Part shown: in pieces, positions 26,345 to 35,068 of the stretch
Position numbering within the stretch: position 1 is the first letter of the stretch
Layout: every line of letters begins with the position of its first letter
Assembly (NCBI RefSeq): GCF_900106745.1
Contig: NZ_FNNV01000009.1
Location: forward strand, 62,001-126,000
DNA from: Paenibacillus sp. CF384
GTDB lineage: Bacteria > Bacillota > Bacilli > Paenibacillales > Paenibacillaceae
Direction: 5' to 3'
DNA length: 64,000 nt
Notes under the pieces: generated by a model
Seen by the model: the letters and a program-made list of their open reading frames with translations, nothing else
What the model was told of the DNA's origin: nothing
Databases searched by the model: none
Program-made: the position numbers and the translations under genes

Positions 26345-26899
26345 TTGTTCAGTTACTCGATAAACGCGGACTTGAAATTACATATCTTGCAGATCCATCA
26401 TGCGGATGAAATCTATGCCGCGATTCAGAAGAACCGAGAGCATATCGGCGAGTTTCTGCCTTGGGCGCTTACGACGACTAGCGTCGATGAAGTGAAGCTG
26501 TACATTGAATATGAGTTAAAGAGATTCGCAGGAAACAACGGCGTATCGTGTGGGATCTTCTATCAAGATCGCTACATCGGTAATATTAGCGTCCAAGATA
26601 TCAATTGGAAGCATAGGAAGACGTCGATTGGCTATTGGTTATGCGCGGATTATCAAGGCAAGGGATTCATGACGGAGGCTTGTCGGACGATTATCCGGCA
26701 TATTTTTCAGGAGCTGGAATTAAATCGGATCGAGATTCGGGTAAGAGAGGATAATGCGAGGAGTAAGGCAGTTCCTCTGCGGCTTGGCTTCCTGCAAGAA
26801 GGAATCATTAGAGCGGCCGAATACAATAAGGGACACTATCATGATCACCTCGTATATGGTCTGCTGAAATCGGAGTGGAAGGCAAGCGAGACAGGTTAG
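26345..26899 (+). CDS. GNAT-family N-acetyltransferase (RimJ/RimL type)
   Basis: The 184-residue product is a GNAT acyl-CoA transferase of the ribosomal-protein alanine acetyltransferase group: IGYWLCADYQGKGFMTEA carries the Q-x-x-G-x-G/A acetyl-CoA motif, followed by NRIEIRVREDNARS and RLGF. The start is a TTG at 26345 with AAGGAG 8 bases upstream. An extended -10 (TGTTATACT, 26275-26283) lies in front. The true acceptor could be a protein N-terminus, an antibiotic or a small amine. It is followed by an unrelated P-loop gene. Confidence 0.87.
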   Translation: MFSYSINADLKLHILQIHHADEIYAAIQKNREHIGEFLPWALTTTSVDEVKLYIEYELKRFAGNNGVSCGIFYQDRYIGNISVQDINWKHRKTSIGYWLCADYQGKGFMTEACRTIIRHIFQELELNRIEIRVREDNARSKAVPLRLGFLQEGIIRAAEYNKGHYHDHLVYGLLKSEWKASETG

Positions 26900-26933
26900 G
26901 GATCAGCAAATATCATAGGAAGGAGAATTCGTC

Positions 26934-27533
26934 ATGATTATTCTGATAAGCGGAAACAGTCAAACCGGTAAGACGCTCATGTCTCAAAAGTTACTTGAGC
27001 GCTATCACATCCCATACCTCTCAATTGACCATCTCAAAATGGGGTTATATCGGGGAACATCAAATTGCGGGTTTACGCCGCTCGACAGCAACGAGCACAT
27101 TGCGGAGGTGCTCTGGCCGATTATTAAAGGCATTATCATGACGAATATCGAGAATAACCAGCACCTTATTATTGAGGGCTGTTATATTATGCCACATCAT
27201 AGTAGAGACTTTGAACCGGAATACGCAGACAAGATCATCTCCGTATATCTGGGATTCTCACAACGGTATATAGAGGAGAACTTTCTATCGGGTATTGTGA
27301 AGCATCGCAATGTGATCGAGGACCGAGGAGGTCCGGAAGAGCGATCAATCGCGGAGTATATCGGTGAACACGAAGCATTTAGAAGAAAATGTTTAGACAA
27401 CGCTGTCCATTACTTCGAAATTGACCACAGTTACGAAGCTGAAATGAAGCAGGTCTATGAGTACATAGATGTTCAAAAGAAGGAAAGGGAAGTTACGCCG
27501 AATTGCGAAGAATCGGATGGAGCTTCCCTGTAA
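26934..27533 (+). CDS. P-loop NTPase / putative small-molecule kinase
   Basis: The 199-residue protein starts with a Walker A motif, ISGNSQTGKT (about residues 4-13), followed by LLERYHIPYLSIDHLKMGLY, a layout shared by small-molecule and nucleotide kinases such as 2-phosphoglycerate-kinase-like proteins. No clear lid or second motif identifies a substrate. AAGGAG precedes the ATG. The gene may be co-transcribed with the acetyltransferase, 34 bases upstream, and its stop directly abuts the stop of the convergent kinase gene. Confidence 0.7.
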   Translation: MIILISGNSQTGKTLMSQKLLERYHIPYLSIDHLKMGLYRGTSNCGFTPLDSNEHIAEVLWPIIKGIIMTNIENNQHLIIEGCYIMPHHSRDFEPEYADKIISVYLGFSQRYIEENFLSGIVKHRNVIEDRGGPEERSIAEYIGEHEAFRRKCLDNAVHYFEIDHSYEAEMKQVYEYIDVQKKEREVTPNCEESDGASL

Positions 27534-28661
27534 TTAACCATTCTCCGGCGGTGCCGGAAACCGCAGCGTAAACGTCGTTTCTCTGCTGTTAGTGTCAAAA
27601 GCAATCGTGCCTTCGTTGCGCTCCACGATTTGTTTGCAGATGGCAAGTCCAAGGCCGGTGCCGTCGGATTTGCTCGTGACGAACGGATCGAACAAGGAAG
27701 GCTGAATCTCAGGCGGAATTTCGGGACCGGTGTTGCTGATTCTGATGTAGATGTCAGAGCCGTCGACTAAAGTATGTATCGTAATTCTGCGCAGCTCCCC
27801 ATTTGATTCGCGAAGCGCGTCAATCGCATTGTTAAGCAGATTAGAAAATACTTGTACGATCGCAATCTTCTGAATCTCCACTTGCAGCTCCTGCTGCATG
27901 TCTAGAATGAGCTCGATGTTTTCGTTGAGCAGCAGCGGATTGACGAGAATCAGCGTTTGATCGACAAGCTCATTAAGTGAAGCGAGAATGCGGTCTTCTT
28001 CGGCAATCGGTTTTCTCGAGAAGCTGAGGAAGCCGGTTATTTGCATTTCAATATTGCGAAACTCATGATCGATGATATCTAAGTATTTCTCGATGCTGGA
28101 AAGTGCGCTTGGGGCAAGGGATTTGCGAATTAAAACGAAGAACCCCTTAATGGATGTCAACGGATTTCGAATCTCGTGTGCCATGCTGGAGGCCATCTTA
28201 CCGATGAGGTTAAGCTTATCCGTGTGCATGTCCTCGATCAGCTTGTCTTGGAGCTCGATTTTTCCGAATGCATGCTCCCAGAAGTAAGTGGAGAGTACAG
28301 ATTGGAAGGTATCAATTCTTGAAAAGATCGTGGTAATGATCGATACAATTTCAGTACGATCGATATCCGAATGATTGAAGGCTTCATGAAAGGCTTCCCG
28401 TAAAAATAAAGTGCTCTGGTTAATATGGGCAATCGGGACTTTTCGCCGAAATAATAACTCAACCCAATCCTTGTAATTCACATAAACCGGATGCTGATCG
28501 ATCGGAATATGAAAATCCGAAATAAGAGCCATATAAAGCGTGCCTTGTAAGCGGAGCTGAGTCAGGTCATATAGACCGGGATAGGCAGTAGTTAATCGTT
28601 CAATCCAACTGTCGACGATCTCGTTCGAATGGTTTTCAAAAAAACGTTTAATTTCGCTCAT
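27534..28661 (-). CDS. Soluble sensor histidine kinase, sporulation-kinase-like
   Basis: The 375-residue kinase has no membrane helix. Residues 1-140 resemble the helical N-terminal domain of RsbRD-type and several Firmicute kinases (NEIVDSWIERLTTAYPGLY). The H box is SMAHEIRNPLTSIKGF with phosphoacceptor H162, close to Bacillus KinA-KinE type phosphorelay kinases, followed by N box (NLLNNAIDAL) and G2 (GTGLGLAICK). It has no neighbouring response regulator, as is common for orphan kinases that feed the Spo0F phosphorelay. The pathway is inferred, not shown. Confidence 0.85.
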   Translation of the reverse strand: MSEIKRFFENHSNEIVDSWIERLTTAYPGLYDLTQLRLQGTLYMALISDFHIPIDQHPVYVNYKDWVELLFRRKVPIAHINQSTLFLREAFHEAFNHSDIDRTEIVSIITTIFSRIDTFQSVLSTYFWEHAFGKIELQDKLIEDMHTDKLNLIGKMASSMAHEIRNPLTSIKGFFVLIRKSLAPSALSSIEKYLDIIDHEFRNIEMQITGFLSFSRKPIAEEDRILASLNELVDQTLILVNPLLLNENIELILDMQQELQVEIQKIAIVQVFSNLLNNAIDALRESNGELRRITIHTLVDGSDIYIRISNTGPEIPPEIQPSLFDPFVTSKSDGTGLGLAICKQIVERNEGTIAFDTNSRETTFTLRFPAPPENG

Positions 28662-28789
28662 GTATGGGCTCCATTATTCAAGTTGGACGATGCTTGTTCG
28701 ATAACTATGTCTATTTAAGCACGAATACAAGATATTCTTCAACAGACTATAATTTCCAGATTCCGCGTGTGTTTGGAGCTGGGCCTGCT

Positions 28790-29377
28790 TTACTGCTCCT
28801 TTAGCATCAGCTCTTCAACTTGTACCATGCACCCCGTCCCTTGCGGAGACTGTGCGACTACGCCTGCTAAGCAAGTAGTAGGAAGATTCATCCCGAAATA
28901 CCGGATTTGCCGCCACTGCTCGCCGTCCGCCGAATAGTGGAAGGAGATACAATTGCCGTCCCGAGTAAGGCGCAGATAAGGTTTCTCTACATCCACCCGC
29001 TCGGAATTGCAGTCGTCCGAACTGCCATCCTTCGTGACAACAGACACGATAGTAGGGTATTCGCCATTGTATTCGTAGCATAGCTTCGCCCAATTACGGT
29101 CATCAACCATCAGCATCAGACAGCCGGAGTCATACTTGTGTGTCATGACAGCACTTAATCGGGTTGTCAGCACAAACGATCCGCTAACCGGCCTGTACAA
29201 GAAGGGAGCGGAGCTGATGATGTGTTTGCCTGCCGGATCTTGATAGAAGTCAGCATTCGCCGGAGCCTCTATTAGGAGTTCGCCTTTCTCGCCACGCTCC
29301 GAGTATCCCGGTTCATTCATCCACTGCATGGTTTGTTCTGGCACTTGATTCAGCAATAAATTAGCTTCCACCCTCAT
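28790..29377 (-). CDS. DUF1349 family protein (concanavalin-like fold)
   Basis: The 195-residue product matches the DUF1349 layout: W-x-N-x-P, the DFYQDP-G block, SAPFLY, KYDSGCLMLMVDDRNWAKLCYEY and VTKDGSSDDC. These proteins have a concanavalin-A-like lectin/glucanase fold and are common beside carbohydrate genes, with no settled activity. The ATG at 29377 is immediately preceded by ATGAGGG; the GTG at 29371 is an alternative with better spacing to that purine run. It follows the AraC-type gene on the same strand by 65 bases and may be its downstream partner. Confidence 0.8.
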   Translation of the reverse strand: MRVEANLLLNQVPEQTMQWMNEPGYSERGEKGELLIEAPANADFYQDPAGKHIISSAPFLYRPVSGSFVLTTRLSAVMTHKYDSGCLMLMVDDRNWAKLCYEYNGEYPTIVSVVTKDGSSDDCNSERVDVEKPYLRLTRDGNCISFHYSADGEQWRQIRYFGMNLPTTCLAGVVAQSPQGTGCMVQVEELMLKEQ

Positions 29378-29442
29378 CCCTCATTTCATATTAAGTAACT
29401 AACTCTTAAGTACATTCTCTCCGTATTCGAAATGTCCTGCCC

Positions 29443-30315
29443 TCAGCTTAATCCTTGCCGAGATTTGCGGTAGTCTCCCGGTGTCTGACCGGTCAATTCT
29501 CGAAACATCCGAATGAAATAGTTGTAGTCATCGATGCCGATGGCTTCGGCTACGACGGGAACAGGCAGCTCGCTCGCTGCGAGAAGCCGCTTGGCTTCCT
29601 CGATCTTCAAATAACGGATGTATTGGACAGGGGTTTTGCCGGTGTGCATCTTTAAACAGCGGGCCAAATATTCAGCGTTAAAATGAAACTGTTCCTCTAA
29701 AGAAGCCGAGTGAAACGGCTCCTTAATGAAGCGGGTTAAGAAATCCTCCAATTGGCGGCTTAGTGTAAGCGAGCGCGACGGCTTCGTCGATTCTATCGTT
29801 AACTGCTGCAGCTGCTCCAGCAATCGGACGAGCAACCCATGCAGACGCGCGGCATTTTCCAAGTTCAGCTTGTGCTGAATTGCAAGCATGTCTCGGAGCA
29901 GGGGCAGCAGCGGCTTCGGGTCAATATTCGCCCATTTTGGCAGAAATAACGATTGTCTGCGAGGGAGAAAGTCGGCATCCGTTCCCGGTTCAAGAATGGA
30001 AGACCATGAGATTTGCTGGCTGTTCAGCGAGGAAGCGGGGAGAGGATGGTAGAAATGAATCCAATAAATCTCCGTGTCCACCTCACATGGCCGATGGCCG
30101 ACATGAGTGTGACCGGGCTCAAGCAGCAGGAGATCACCTGCACCAAGCGTGTAAGGCCGCTCATCCTCGGTCATATAAAGGTCACCTTGGATAACCAGGA
30201 GCATGTCATACAGAGGGAAATTTCGTTTGAAATGCTGGTTACCCGGACGCCAGATAGAATGGCCGATGGTGACAAATTGCGGAAGCGGGGGGATTGGAAG
30301 CTGTAAACATTCCAT
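29443..30315 (-). CDS. AraC-family transcriptional regulator
   Basis: The 290-residue protein has an N-terminal cupin-like ligand domain (YTLGAGDLLLLEPGHTHVGH) and a C-terminal pair of helix-turn-helix motifs (FNAEYLARCLKMHTGKTPVQY; EAIGIDDYNYFIRMFRELTG). It diverges from the glycosidase operon at 30440 and is the likely activator of it, responding to a sugar. Confidence 0.93.
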   Translation of the reverse strand: MECLQLPIPPLPQFVTIGHSIWRPGNQHFKRNFPLYDMLLVIQGDLYMTEDERPYTLGAGDLLLLEPGHTHVGHRPCEVDTEIYWIHFYHPLPASSLNSQQISWSSILEPGTDADFLPRRQSLFLPKWANIDPKPLLPLLRDMLAIQHKLNLENAARLHGLLVRLLEQLQQLTIESTKPSRSLTLSRQLEDFLTRFIKEPFHSASLEEQFHFNAEYLARCLKMHTGKTPVQYIRYLKIEEAKRLLAASELPVPVVAEAIGIDDYNYFIRMFRELTGQTPGDYRKSRQGLS

Positions 30316-30439
30316 CTTGGAGGGATCGCTCCTATTAGGTCGATTTTGTGCTATAACAAGTCTATTCCATCTCTATCCTCTTGTGCAATGACTATGTCAT
30401 AGTGAAGAAAGATTGACTACGAGGATAGGGGCGAAGCGT

Positions 30440-32434
30440 ATGCGGTTTAGACAGGTTCATCTTGATTTTCATACCTCAGAAGCCATTCCGGGCATTGGCA
30501 GTCAGTTTTCCAAGGAGCAGTTCCAAGACATGCTCCGCAAAGGCCATGTCGATTCCATCACGGTGTTCTCCAAATGTCATCACGGCTGGGCTTATCATCC
30601 GACCGACGCCAATGAGCGCCATCCCGGTCTGGAATTCGATTTGCTTGGCGCGATGATTGAAGCTGCACATGAAGTCGGGGTCAAGACGCCTGTATATATT
30701 TCTGCTGGGCTGGATGAGAAGCTGGCCAGACGTCATCCGGAATGGCTCTTCCGAGACCAAGAGGAGCGTACGAGCTGGGTGAAGAACTTCATGCAGCCCG
30801 GTTACCATGAGTTCTGCATGAACACGCCTTACCTTGAGATGCTGTTGAAGCAAATCGAAGAGGTTGTTCGCCGGTATGATGCAGACGGCATCTTCCTGGA
30901 TATCGTTGGCGTACGTCAATGCTATTGCCAATATTGCGTGGCGGATTTGCGCCGTGAGGGCAAAGATCCGCGCAATGCGGAGGATGTGCTGGCGCTTGGC
31001 GAACGCACCTATGCTCATTATGGGAGAGCCGTGAAGGAGCTTATCCATGGCTTGAAGCCGGGGATGCCCGTCTTTCAAAATGGCGGCCATATTCGCCGCG
31101 GCCGGCGTGACTTGGCACAGATGAACACCCATTTGGAGCTGGAATCGCTGCCTACCGGCGGATGGGGGTATGATCACTTCCCGCTGTCGGCGCGTTATTC
31201 GCAGACGCTCGGCATGCCTTATCTGGGCATGACCGGTAAATTCCATACGTCATGGGGGGAGTTCGGCGGCTATAAGCATCCTAACGCACTGCGTTACGAG
31301 ACGGCTCTGAGCATTGCCAATGGTGCTCGCTGCTCGATCGGCGATCAGCTTCACCCGGATGGTGTCATGGATGAGGCAACTTACGAGCTGATCGGTCACG
31401 CCTACCGCGAGGTTGAGCAGAAGGAAGCTTGGTGCACGGATACGGTGAATGTCGCCGATGTAGCGCTGCTCTCGCTGGAAGCTGTCGGCGTTCACAAGAC
31501 GACGGGGCAGGTGGATTTTACGGGGCACTCCGATGCCGGAGCCGTGAGGATGCTGCTGGAAGGAAAAATTCTGTTTGACGTTATCGATATGGAGGCGGAC
31601 TTCTCCGCTTATAAAGTTGTTATTTTGCCGGACGAAGTAGTGCTTGGGAGTAAGCTAGCCGAAAGTCTTAAGGCCTATCTGGCGAAAGGCGGTAAGGTTC
31701 TGGCTACCGGGCGGTCGGGCTTGAAGGAAGACGGAAGCGGATTTGGCCTCGATTTCGGCGTGAAGTGGCTGGGAGAGAACGAGTTTCAACCGGATTATTT
31801 CCGGCCGGCGTTTGAAGTAGGCGGACTCGGCAAAGCCGCATTTATTTTCTATGGCAAAGGGCAGCGTATTGAGCTTGAAGATGTTGAAGGCTCCTCTGCT
31901 GCTGCGCTTGGTCGGCGGGAAGATCCATATTTTAACCGGGATGTGTTCACATTCTGCTCCCATCAGCATACGCCAAGCTCGCGAAGCAATGGTGGACCGG
32001 GCATGGTAGAAGGTCCGGATGGCATTTATATCGCTTGGAACGTGTTCGAGGATTACGGGACGAAGGGCAGCTTAATTCTGAGGGAAACGGTGCTCTATGC
32101 CCTGAATAGATTGCTTGGCGCAAGGAAGACAATCGAAACTTCTCTGCCTGCACAAGGGATCGTGACGCTGCAGCAGCAGCCCGCGGAAGGTCGCTATGTG
32201 AACCATTTGCTGTATGCGACACCGGTCAAACGCGGCAACGGCATTGAAATCATAGAGGATATCTTGCCGGTTTACGATACGACGGTTTCCCTGCAATTGC
32301 AGGAATCGGTCAAGAGCGTGTACCTGGCTCCACAGCAAACCGCGCTGCCATTCGTGCAGGAAGACGGGAAGCTGACCTATACGGTGGATCGTCTGGAATG
32401 CCACCAGATGGTCGTAATTGATATCGTGAAATAG
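30440..32434 (+). CDS. Putative glycoside hydrolase, GHL6 / beta-galactosidase-like with trimerisation-type domain
   Basis: The 664-residue protein begins with a TIM-barrel region (RQVHLDFHTSEAIPGIG, SKCHHGWAYHPTDANERHP, residues 1-320) of the hypothetical glycosyl hydrolase 6 type, distantly related to GH29 fucosidases and GH42 galactosidases. DADGIFLDIVG is a plausible active-site strand. Residues about 345-460 look like the amidotransferase-like trimerisation domain of GH42 enzymes. It has no signal peptide. The ATG at 30440 is preferred to the TTG at 30413; AGGATAGGGGCG lies upstream. It heads glycosidase-isomerase-dehydrogenase and diverges from an AraC gene. The substrate is unknown. 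Confidence 0.75.
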   Translation: MRFRQVHLDFHTSEAIPGIGSQFSKEQFQDMLRKGHVDSITVFSKCHHGWAYHPTDANERHPGLEFDLLGAMIEAAHEVGVKTPVYISAGLDEKLARRHPEWLFRDQEERTSWVKNFMQPGYHEFCMNTPYLEMLLKQIEEVVRRYDADGIFLDIVGVRQCYCQYCVADLRREGKDPRNAEDVLALGERTYAHYGRAVKELIHGLKPGMPVFQNGGHIRRGRRDLAQMNTHLELESLPTGGWGYDHFPLSARYSQTLGMPYLGMTGKFHTSWGEFGGYKHPNALRYETALSIANGARCSIGDQLHPDGVMDEATYELIGHAYREVEQKEAWCTDTVNVADVALLSLEAVGVHKTTGQVDFTGHSDAGAVRMLLEGKILFDVIDMEADFSAYKVVILPDEVVLGSKLAESLKAYLAKGGKVLATGRSGLKEDGSGFGLDFGVKWLGENEFQPDYFRPAFEVGGLGKAAFIFYGKGQRIELEDVEGSSAAALGRREDPYFNRDVFTFCSHQHTPSSRSNGGPGMVEGPDGIYIAWNVFEDYGTKGSLILRETVLYALNRLLGARKTIETSLPAQGIVTLQQQPAEGRYVNHLLYATPVKRGNGIEIIEDILPVYDTTVSLQLQESVKSVYLAPQQTALPFVQEDGKLTYTVDRLECHQMVVIDIVK

Positions 32435-32450
32435 ACGGACGGTTGCTAAT

Positions 32451-32492
32451 ACAGCAGGGGCGGGTCATGTTGGACCGTTTCTGCTGTTTTTT
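32451..32492 (+). terminator. Hairpin with T run after the GHL6-type gene
   Basis: ACAGCAG / CTGCTGT arms with an inner GGTC / GACC pairing are followed by T6. It may partly uncouple the glycosidase from the isomerase gene. Confidence 0.75.
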
Positions 32493-32583
32493 GCTATGTG
32501 TGGCGGTCGAAGTGGAAGGATTTTGGGCAGAGGTCAAGGAATACAATAATTAGGAAAATTAGGATAGAAAGGAATGATCCTTC

Positions 32584-33417
32584 ATGAGGCTCGGAGGTCC
32601 GATTCTGGCAAGGGAAACGCTTGATCCGGAGCGCTGGATTGCTGCACATGTTGAGCGCGGTTATACGGCTGCTTATTTTCCGGATGTGGATGAAGCGGCA
32701 CAAATCGAGGATTACGTTCGCGCTGCCGCAGCGGCGAACATCGTCATTGCGGAGGCGGGGGCGTGGAGCAACCCGCTGAGCCAAGACCCGGAGGTGCGGG
32801 AGCAGGCAATCCGATATTGCAAGAAGAAGCTCGAGACGGCAGAGCTGGCAGGGGCACGCTGCTGTGTCAACATCGCCGGTTCGTTAGGCGAGCAGTGGGA
32901 TGGTCATGATCCGGCGAACTTGACAGATGAAACCTTCGAGCTGATCGTCGATACCGTTCGCGGAATTATTGATCATGTGAAACCTGAACGGACTTACTAT
33001 ACACTGGAAATGATGCCGTGGATGTATCCGGATACTGTCGACAGTTATTTGCAGCTCATTAAGGCGATTGATCGGTCGGCGTTTGCCGTTCATCTAGATC
33101 CCGTGAACATTGTCACCAGCCCGCAGTTGTTTTATCGGAACGGGGCTTTGATCGAAGAATGCTTCACCAAGCTTGGTCCTTATATCCGCAGCTGCCATGC
33201 TAAGGATATTGTGCTTGGCTCGTCGATGGTGGTTCATCTGGATGAAACGCGTCCGGGGCTGGGAAAGCTGGATTATGCTCAGTATCTCCGCCAATTAGTG
33301 AAGCTGGATCGCGATGTGCCGCTTATGCTGGAGCATCTGGACAGCGACTCCGAATACCGACTTGCGGCCGATTATATTCGAGCAACAGCAAGTTCAATCG
33401 GAGTGAAGCTGGGATGA
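32584..33417 (+). CDS. Sugar phosphate isomerase/epimerase (AP-endonuclease-2-like TIM barrel)
   Basis: The 277-residue protein is a xylose-isomerase-like TIM barrel. Likely metal ligands are the E in the EMMPWMYP segment, the D and H of VHLDPVNI, and the H of CHAKDI. Such proteins isomerise or epimerise sugars and, in some glycoside-degrading pathways, cleave 3-keto-glycosides. It overlaps the next gene by ATGA. The reaction cannot be assigned from sequence alone. Confidence 0.82.
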   Translation: MRLGGPILARETLDPERWIAAHVERGYTAAYFPDVDEAAQIEDYVRAAAAANIVIAEAGAWSNPLSQDPEVREQAIRYCKKKLETAELAGARCCVNIAGSLGEQWDGHDPANLTDETFELIVDTVRGIIDHVKPERTYYTLEMMPWMYPDTVDSYLQLIKAIDRSAFAVHLDPVNIVTSPQLFYRNGALIEECFTKLGPYIRSCHAKDIVLGSSMVVHLDETRPGLGKLDYAQYLRQLVKLDRDVPLMLEHLDSDSEYRLAADYIRATASSIGVKLG

Positions 33418-34400
33418 CCCATCGACGGGATGTTGGGATTGTTCTGACAGGCGTCCGCACAATCGAGCTTCAGTCGATGGATCGCGGAGCTGCACGGTTA
33501 CAGGCGAACGAAATCATAGGAGAGACATTGTTCACGTTAATTAGTACGGGGACGGAGCTCGCGTTGTATCTGGGGCGGGCTGATTTTACGAGTATTCCGG
33601 GTTACGCCGCTGTGTTTCGTGTGCAAGAGGTTGGTAGTGAAGTCCAAGCCTTCAAGCCCGGAGATTTGGCCTTCTGCATGGGGCCGCATCGATCTGTGCA
33701 GCGTGTAAGCGAGAAGGAGGCGCTGCTGCTTCCGGGAGGCTTGTCCCCGGCAGCCGCTGTCTTCGCGAGAATGATGAATGTCAGCATGTCGACGCTATCG
33801 ACGACGAAAGCGAGACCGCCTCAGCGGGTGATGGTGAGCGGATTGGGTTTGGTCGGCAATATGGCGGCGCAGCTGTTCGCGGCTAGCGGCTATTCCGTGA
33901 CGGCTTACGATCCGGTTGTATGGAAGCGTGAAGCTGCTGCCGGGATTGCCGGTGGTGCTTATGTATCGAGCCTGCCGCCTGTGGATGATCCTGCTCTCAG
34001 AGGGACATTCGCACTCGTCGTGGAATGCTCCGGGCATGAGCAGGCCGTGCTTGACGGCAGCCGCATGGTTGGGAAGAATGGCGAGGTAGTCATGGTAGGC
34101 GTACCATGGAGAAGGCAGACCGAAGCGTATGCGCATGAGCTGCTGCATCTTGTTTTCCATAACTATGTCGTGCTGCGAAGCGGCTGGGAGTGGGATATTC
34201 CGCTGCATGCCGCAAGCGCGTCGGAGCCAGGCATCTTCACGAATCTTGCGGGGGCGCTGCAATGGCTGGCCACTGGCAAAGTGAACGTAGACGGCTTGTA
34301 CGAAATCGTTTCGCCGAAGCAAGCTGCTGCTGTTTACGAGGATTTAGCCGAGCAGCGAAACCATTCGCTGGGCTTAGCATTTGATTGGTCGCTTGTTTAG
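33414..34400 (+). CDS. MDR-superfamily (zinc-type alcohol dehydrogenase-like) oxidoreductase
   Basis: The 328-residue protein has the GroES-like start (ISTGTELALYLG), GYAAVFRVQEVG and a Rossmann domain with GLGLVGNMAAQLF. The four-cysteine structural zinc loop of typical alcohol dehydrogenases is missing, as in sorbitol-dehydrogenase-like or quinone-reductase-like subgroups. It overlaps the isomerase gene by 4 bases, so the two enzymes probably act in one sugar pathway, oxidising or reducing a carbonyl next to the isomerised position. The substrate is not known. Confidence 0.82.
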   Translation: MTHRRDVGIVLTGVRTIELQSMDRGAARLQANEIIGETLFTLISTGTELALYLGRADFTSIPGYAAVFRVQEVGSEVQAFKPGDLAFCMGPHRSVQRVSEKEALLLPGGLSPAAAVFARMMNVSMSTLSTTKARPPQRVMVSGLGLVGNMAAQLFAASGYSVTAYDPVVWKREAAAGIAGGAYVSSLPPVDDPALRGTFALVVECSGHEQAVLDGSRMVGKNGEVVMVGVPWRRQTEAYAHELLHLVFHNYVVLRSGWEWDIPLHAASASEPGIFTNLAGALQWLATGKVNVDGLYEIVSPKQAAAVYEDLAEQRNHSLGLAFDWSLV

Positions 34401-34470
34401 GGATTGCAGCCCGCAGCCCGGCTAAGCGCGACAAGCAAATCGACCATTAACCCATACAAATCAACTCTCA

Positions 34471-34517
34471 AAACCTAAGACCTCGCTGTCCAACCATCAG
34501 CGTTTCTTAGGTTTTTT
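34471..34517 (+). terminator. Terminator of the sugar operon, inside the end of the convergent small gene
   Basis: AAACCTAAGA (34471) and TCTTAGGTTT (34505) form a perfect 10-bp stem followed by TTT on the plus strand. Its right arm overlaps the last codons of the minus-strand gene. Confidence 0.6.
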
Positions 34518-34733
34518 CTTGCCGACGGCAGAAGCGGATTTCTTGCCTTTCTTCGATTTTCGCCGGTTCGTGTTAATCTCTTCATCGACGACGACATCTT
34601 CTCCGTCCAGATCTTCGTCTACTTCTTCCTCAGCCTCTGGATTCTCACCAAACTCGGGTAAAATATTGGCATCGCCGAACAGGACGGTGCCATTGTTCTT
34701 CACGATGATGACTTTGCCGATCCAGCAGAACAT
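34497..34733 (-). CDS. Small highly charged protein, unknown
   Basis: The 78-residue product has a short N-terminal segment with VIIVKNNGTVLFGDANILP, then an acidic stretch (about residues 32-53, rich in Glu and Asp), and a lysine/arginine-rich tail ending PKKR. GGGAGG lies about 9 bases ahead of the ATG, which supports a real gene. The acid-then-basic layout suggests interaction with nucleic acid or protein, but I recognise no family. Confidence 0.6.
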   Translation of the reverse strand: MFCWIGKVIIVKNNGTVLFGDANILPEFGENPEAEEEVDEDLDGEDVVVDEEINTNRRKSKKGKKSASAVGKKKPKKR

Positions 34734-34868
34734 GGCTGCGATGCCTCCCTCTGACGCATACTGCTACCGCTGGTCTATGATATGAACCGTATTGTCTGCC
34801 CGTATTGGCGCGTGTCCGTAGTAATCAACATAAATTAGGCAGGCTTATCGTTAAGGGACATCTACTTT

Positions 34869-34970
34869 ACTCACAAAGTCCCTCAATTCGGCCAAAGTAG
34901 ACCTCTAGGTGAGCTACATACTCACAAAGTCGCACAGTTCGGCCAACGTAGATCCACTTGTGAGCTACTT
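34869..34970. repeat. Intergenic 51-bp tandem repeat, two units (locus 2)
   Basis: Two direct copies of 51 bases (34869-34919 and 34920-34970) share ACTCACAAAGTC, TTCGGCCAA-GTAGA and GTGAGCTAC. The core TTCGGCCAAAGTAGACCTCT closely matches the repeat near 614. Outside the repeats, 34734-35020 holds only a palindrome at 34978-35002 (AAGAGAGGTAC / GTACCTCTCTT) and no gene. Confidence 0.7.
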
Positions 34971-35019
34971 ACTTCTAAAGAGAGGTACCCAGTACCTCTC
35001 TTCAAACAACAATCATTAG

Positions 35020-35063
35020 AAAAAGCTGCCCCCATCATCTAAACGATGACAAAAGCAGCTTTT
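35020..35063 (-). terminator. Terminator after the GntR gene
   Basis: On the minus strand AAAAGCTGC and GCAGCTTTTT arms enclose a second stem (CATC / GATG) and end in a T run. Confidence 0.8.
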
Positions 35064-35068
35064 ATGCA

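Noticed and set aside
30476-31246. 256-codon minus-strand frame
   Set aside because: Antisense to the GHL6-type gene, whose barrel motifs are clear on the plus strand.
34978-35002. Palindrome AAGAGAGGTAC / GTACCTCTCTT as a terminator
   Set aside because: It has no T tract on either strand; mentioned only with the repeat.
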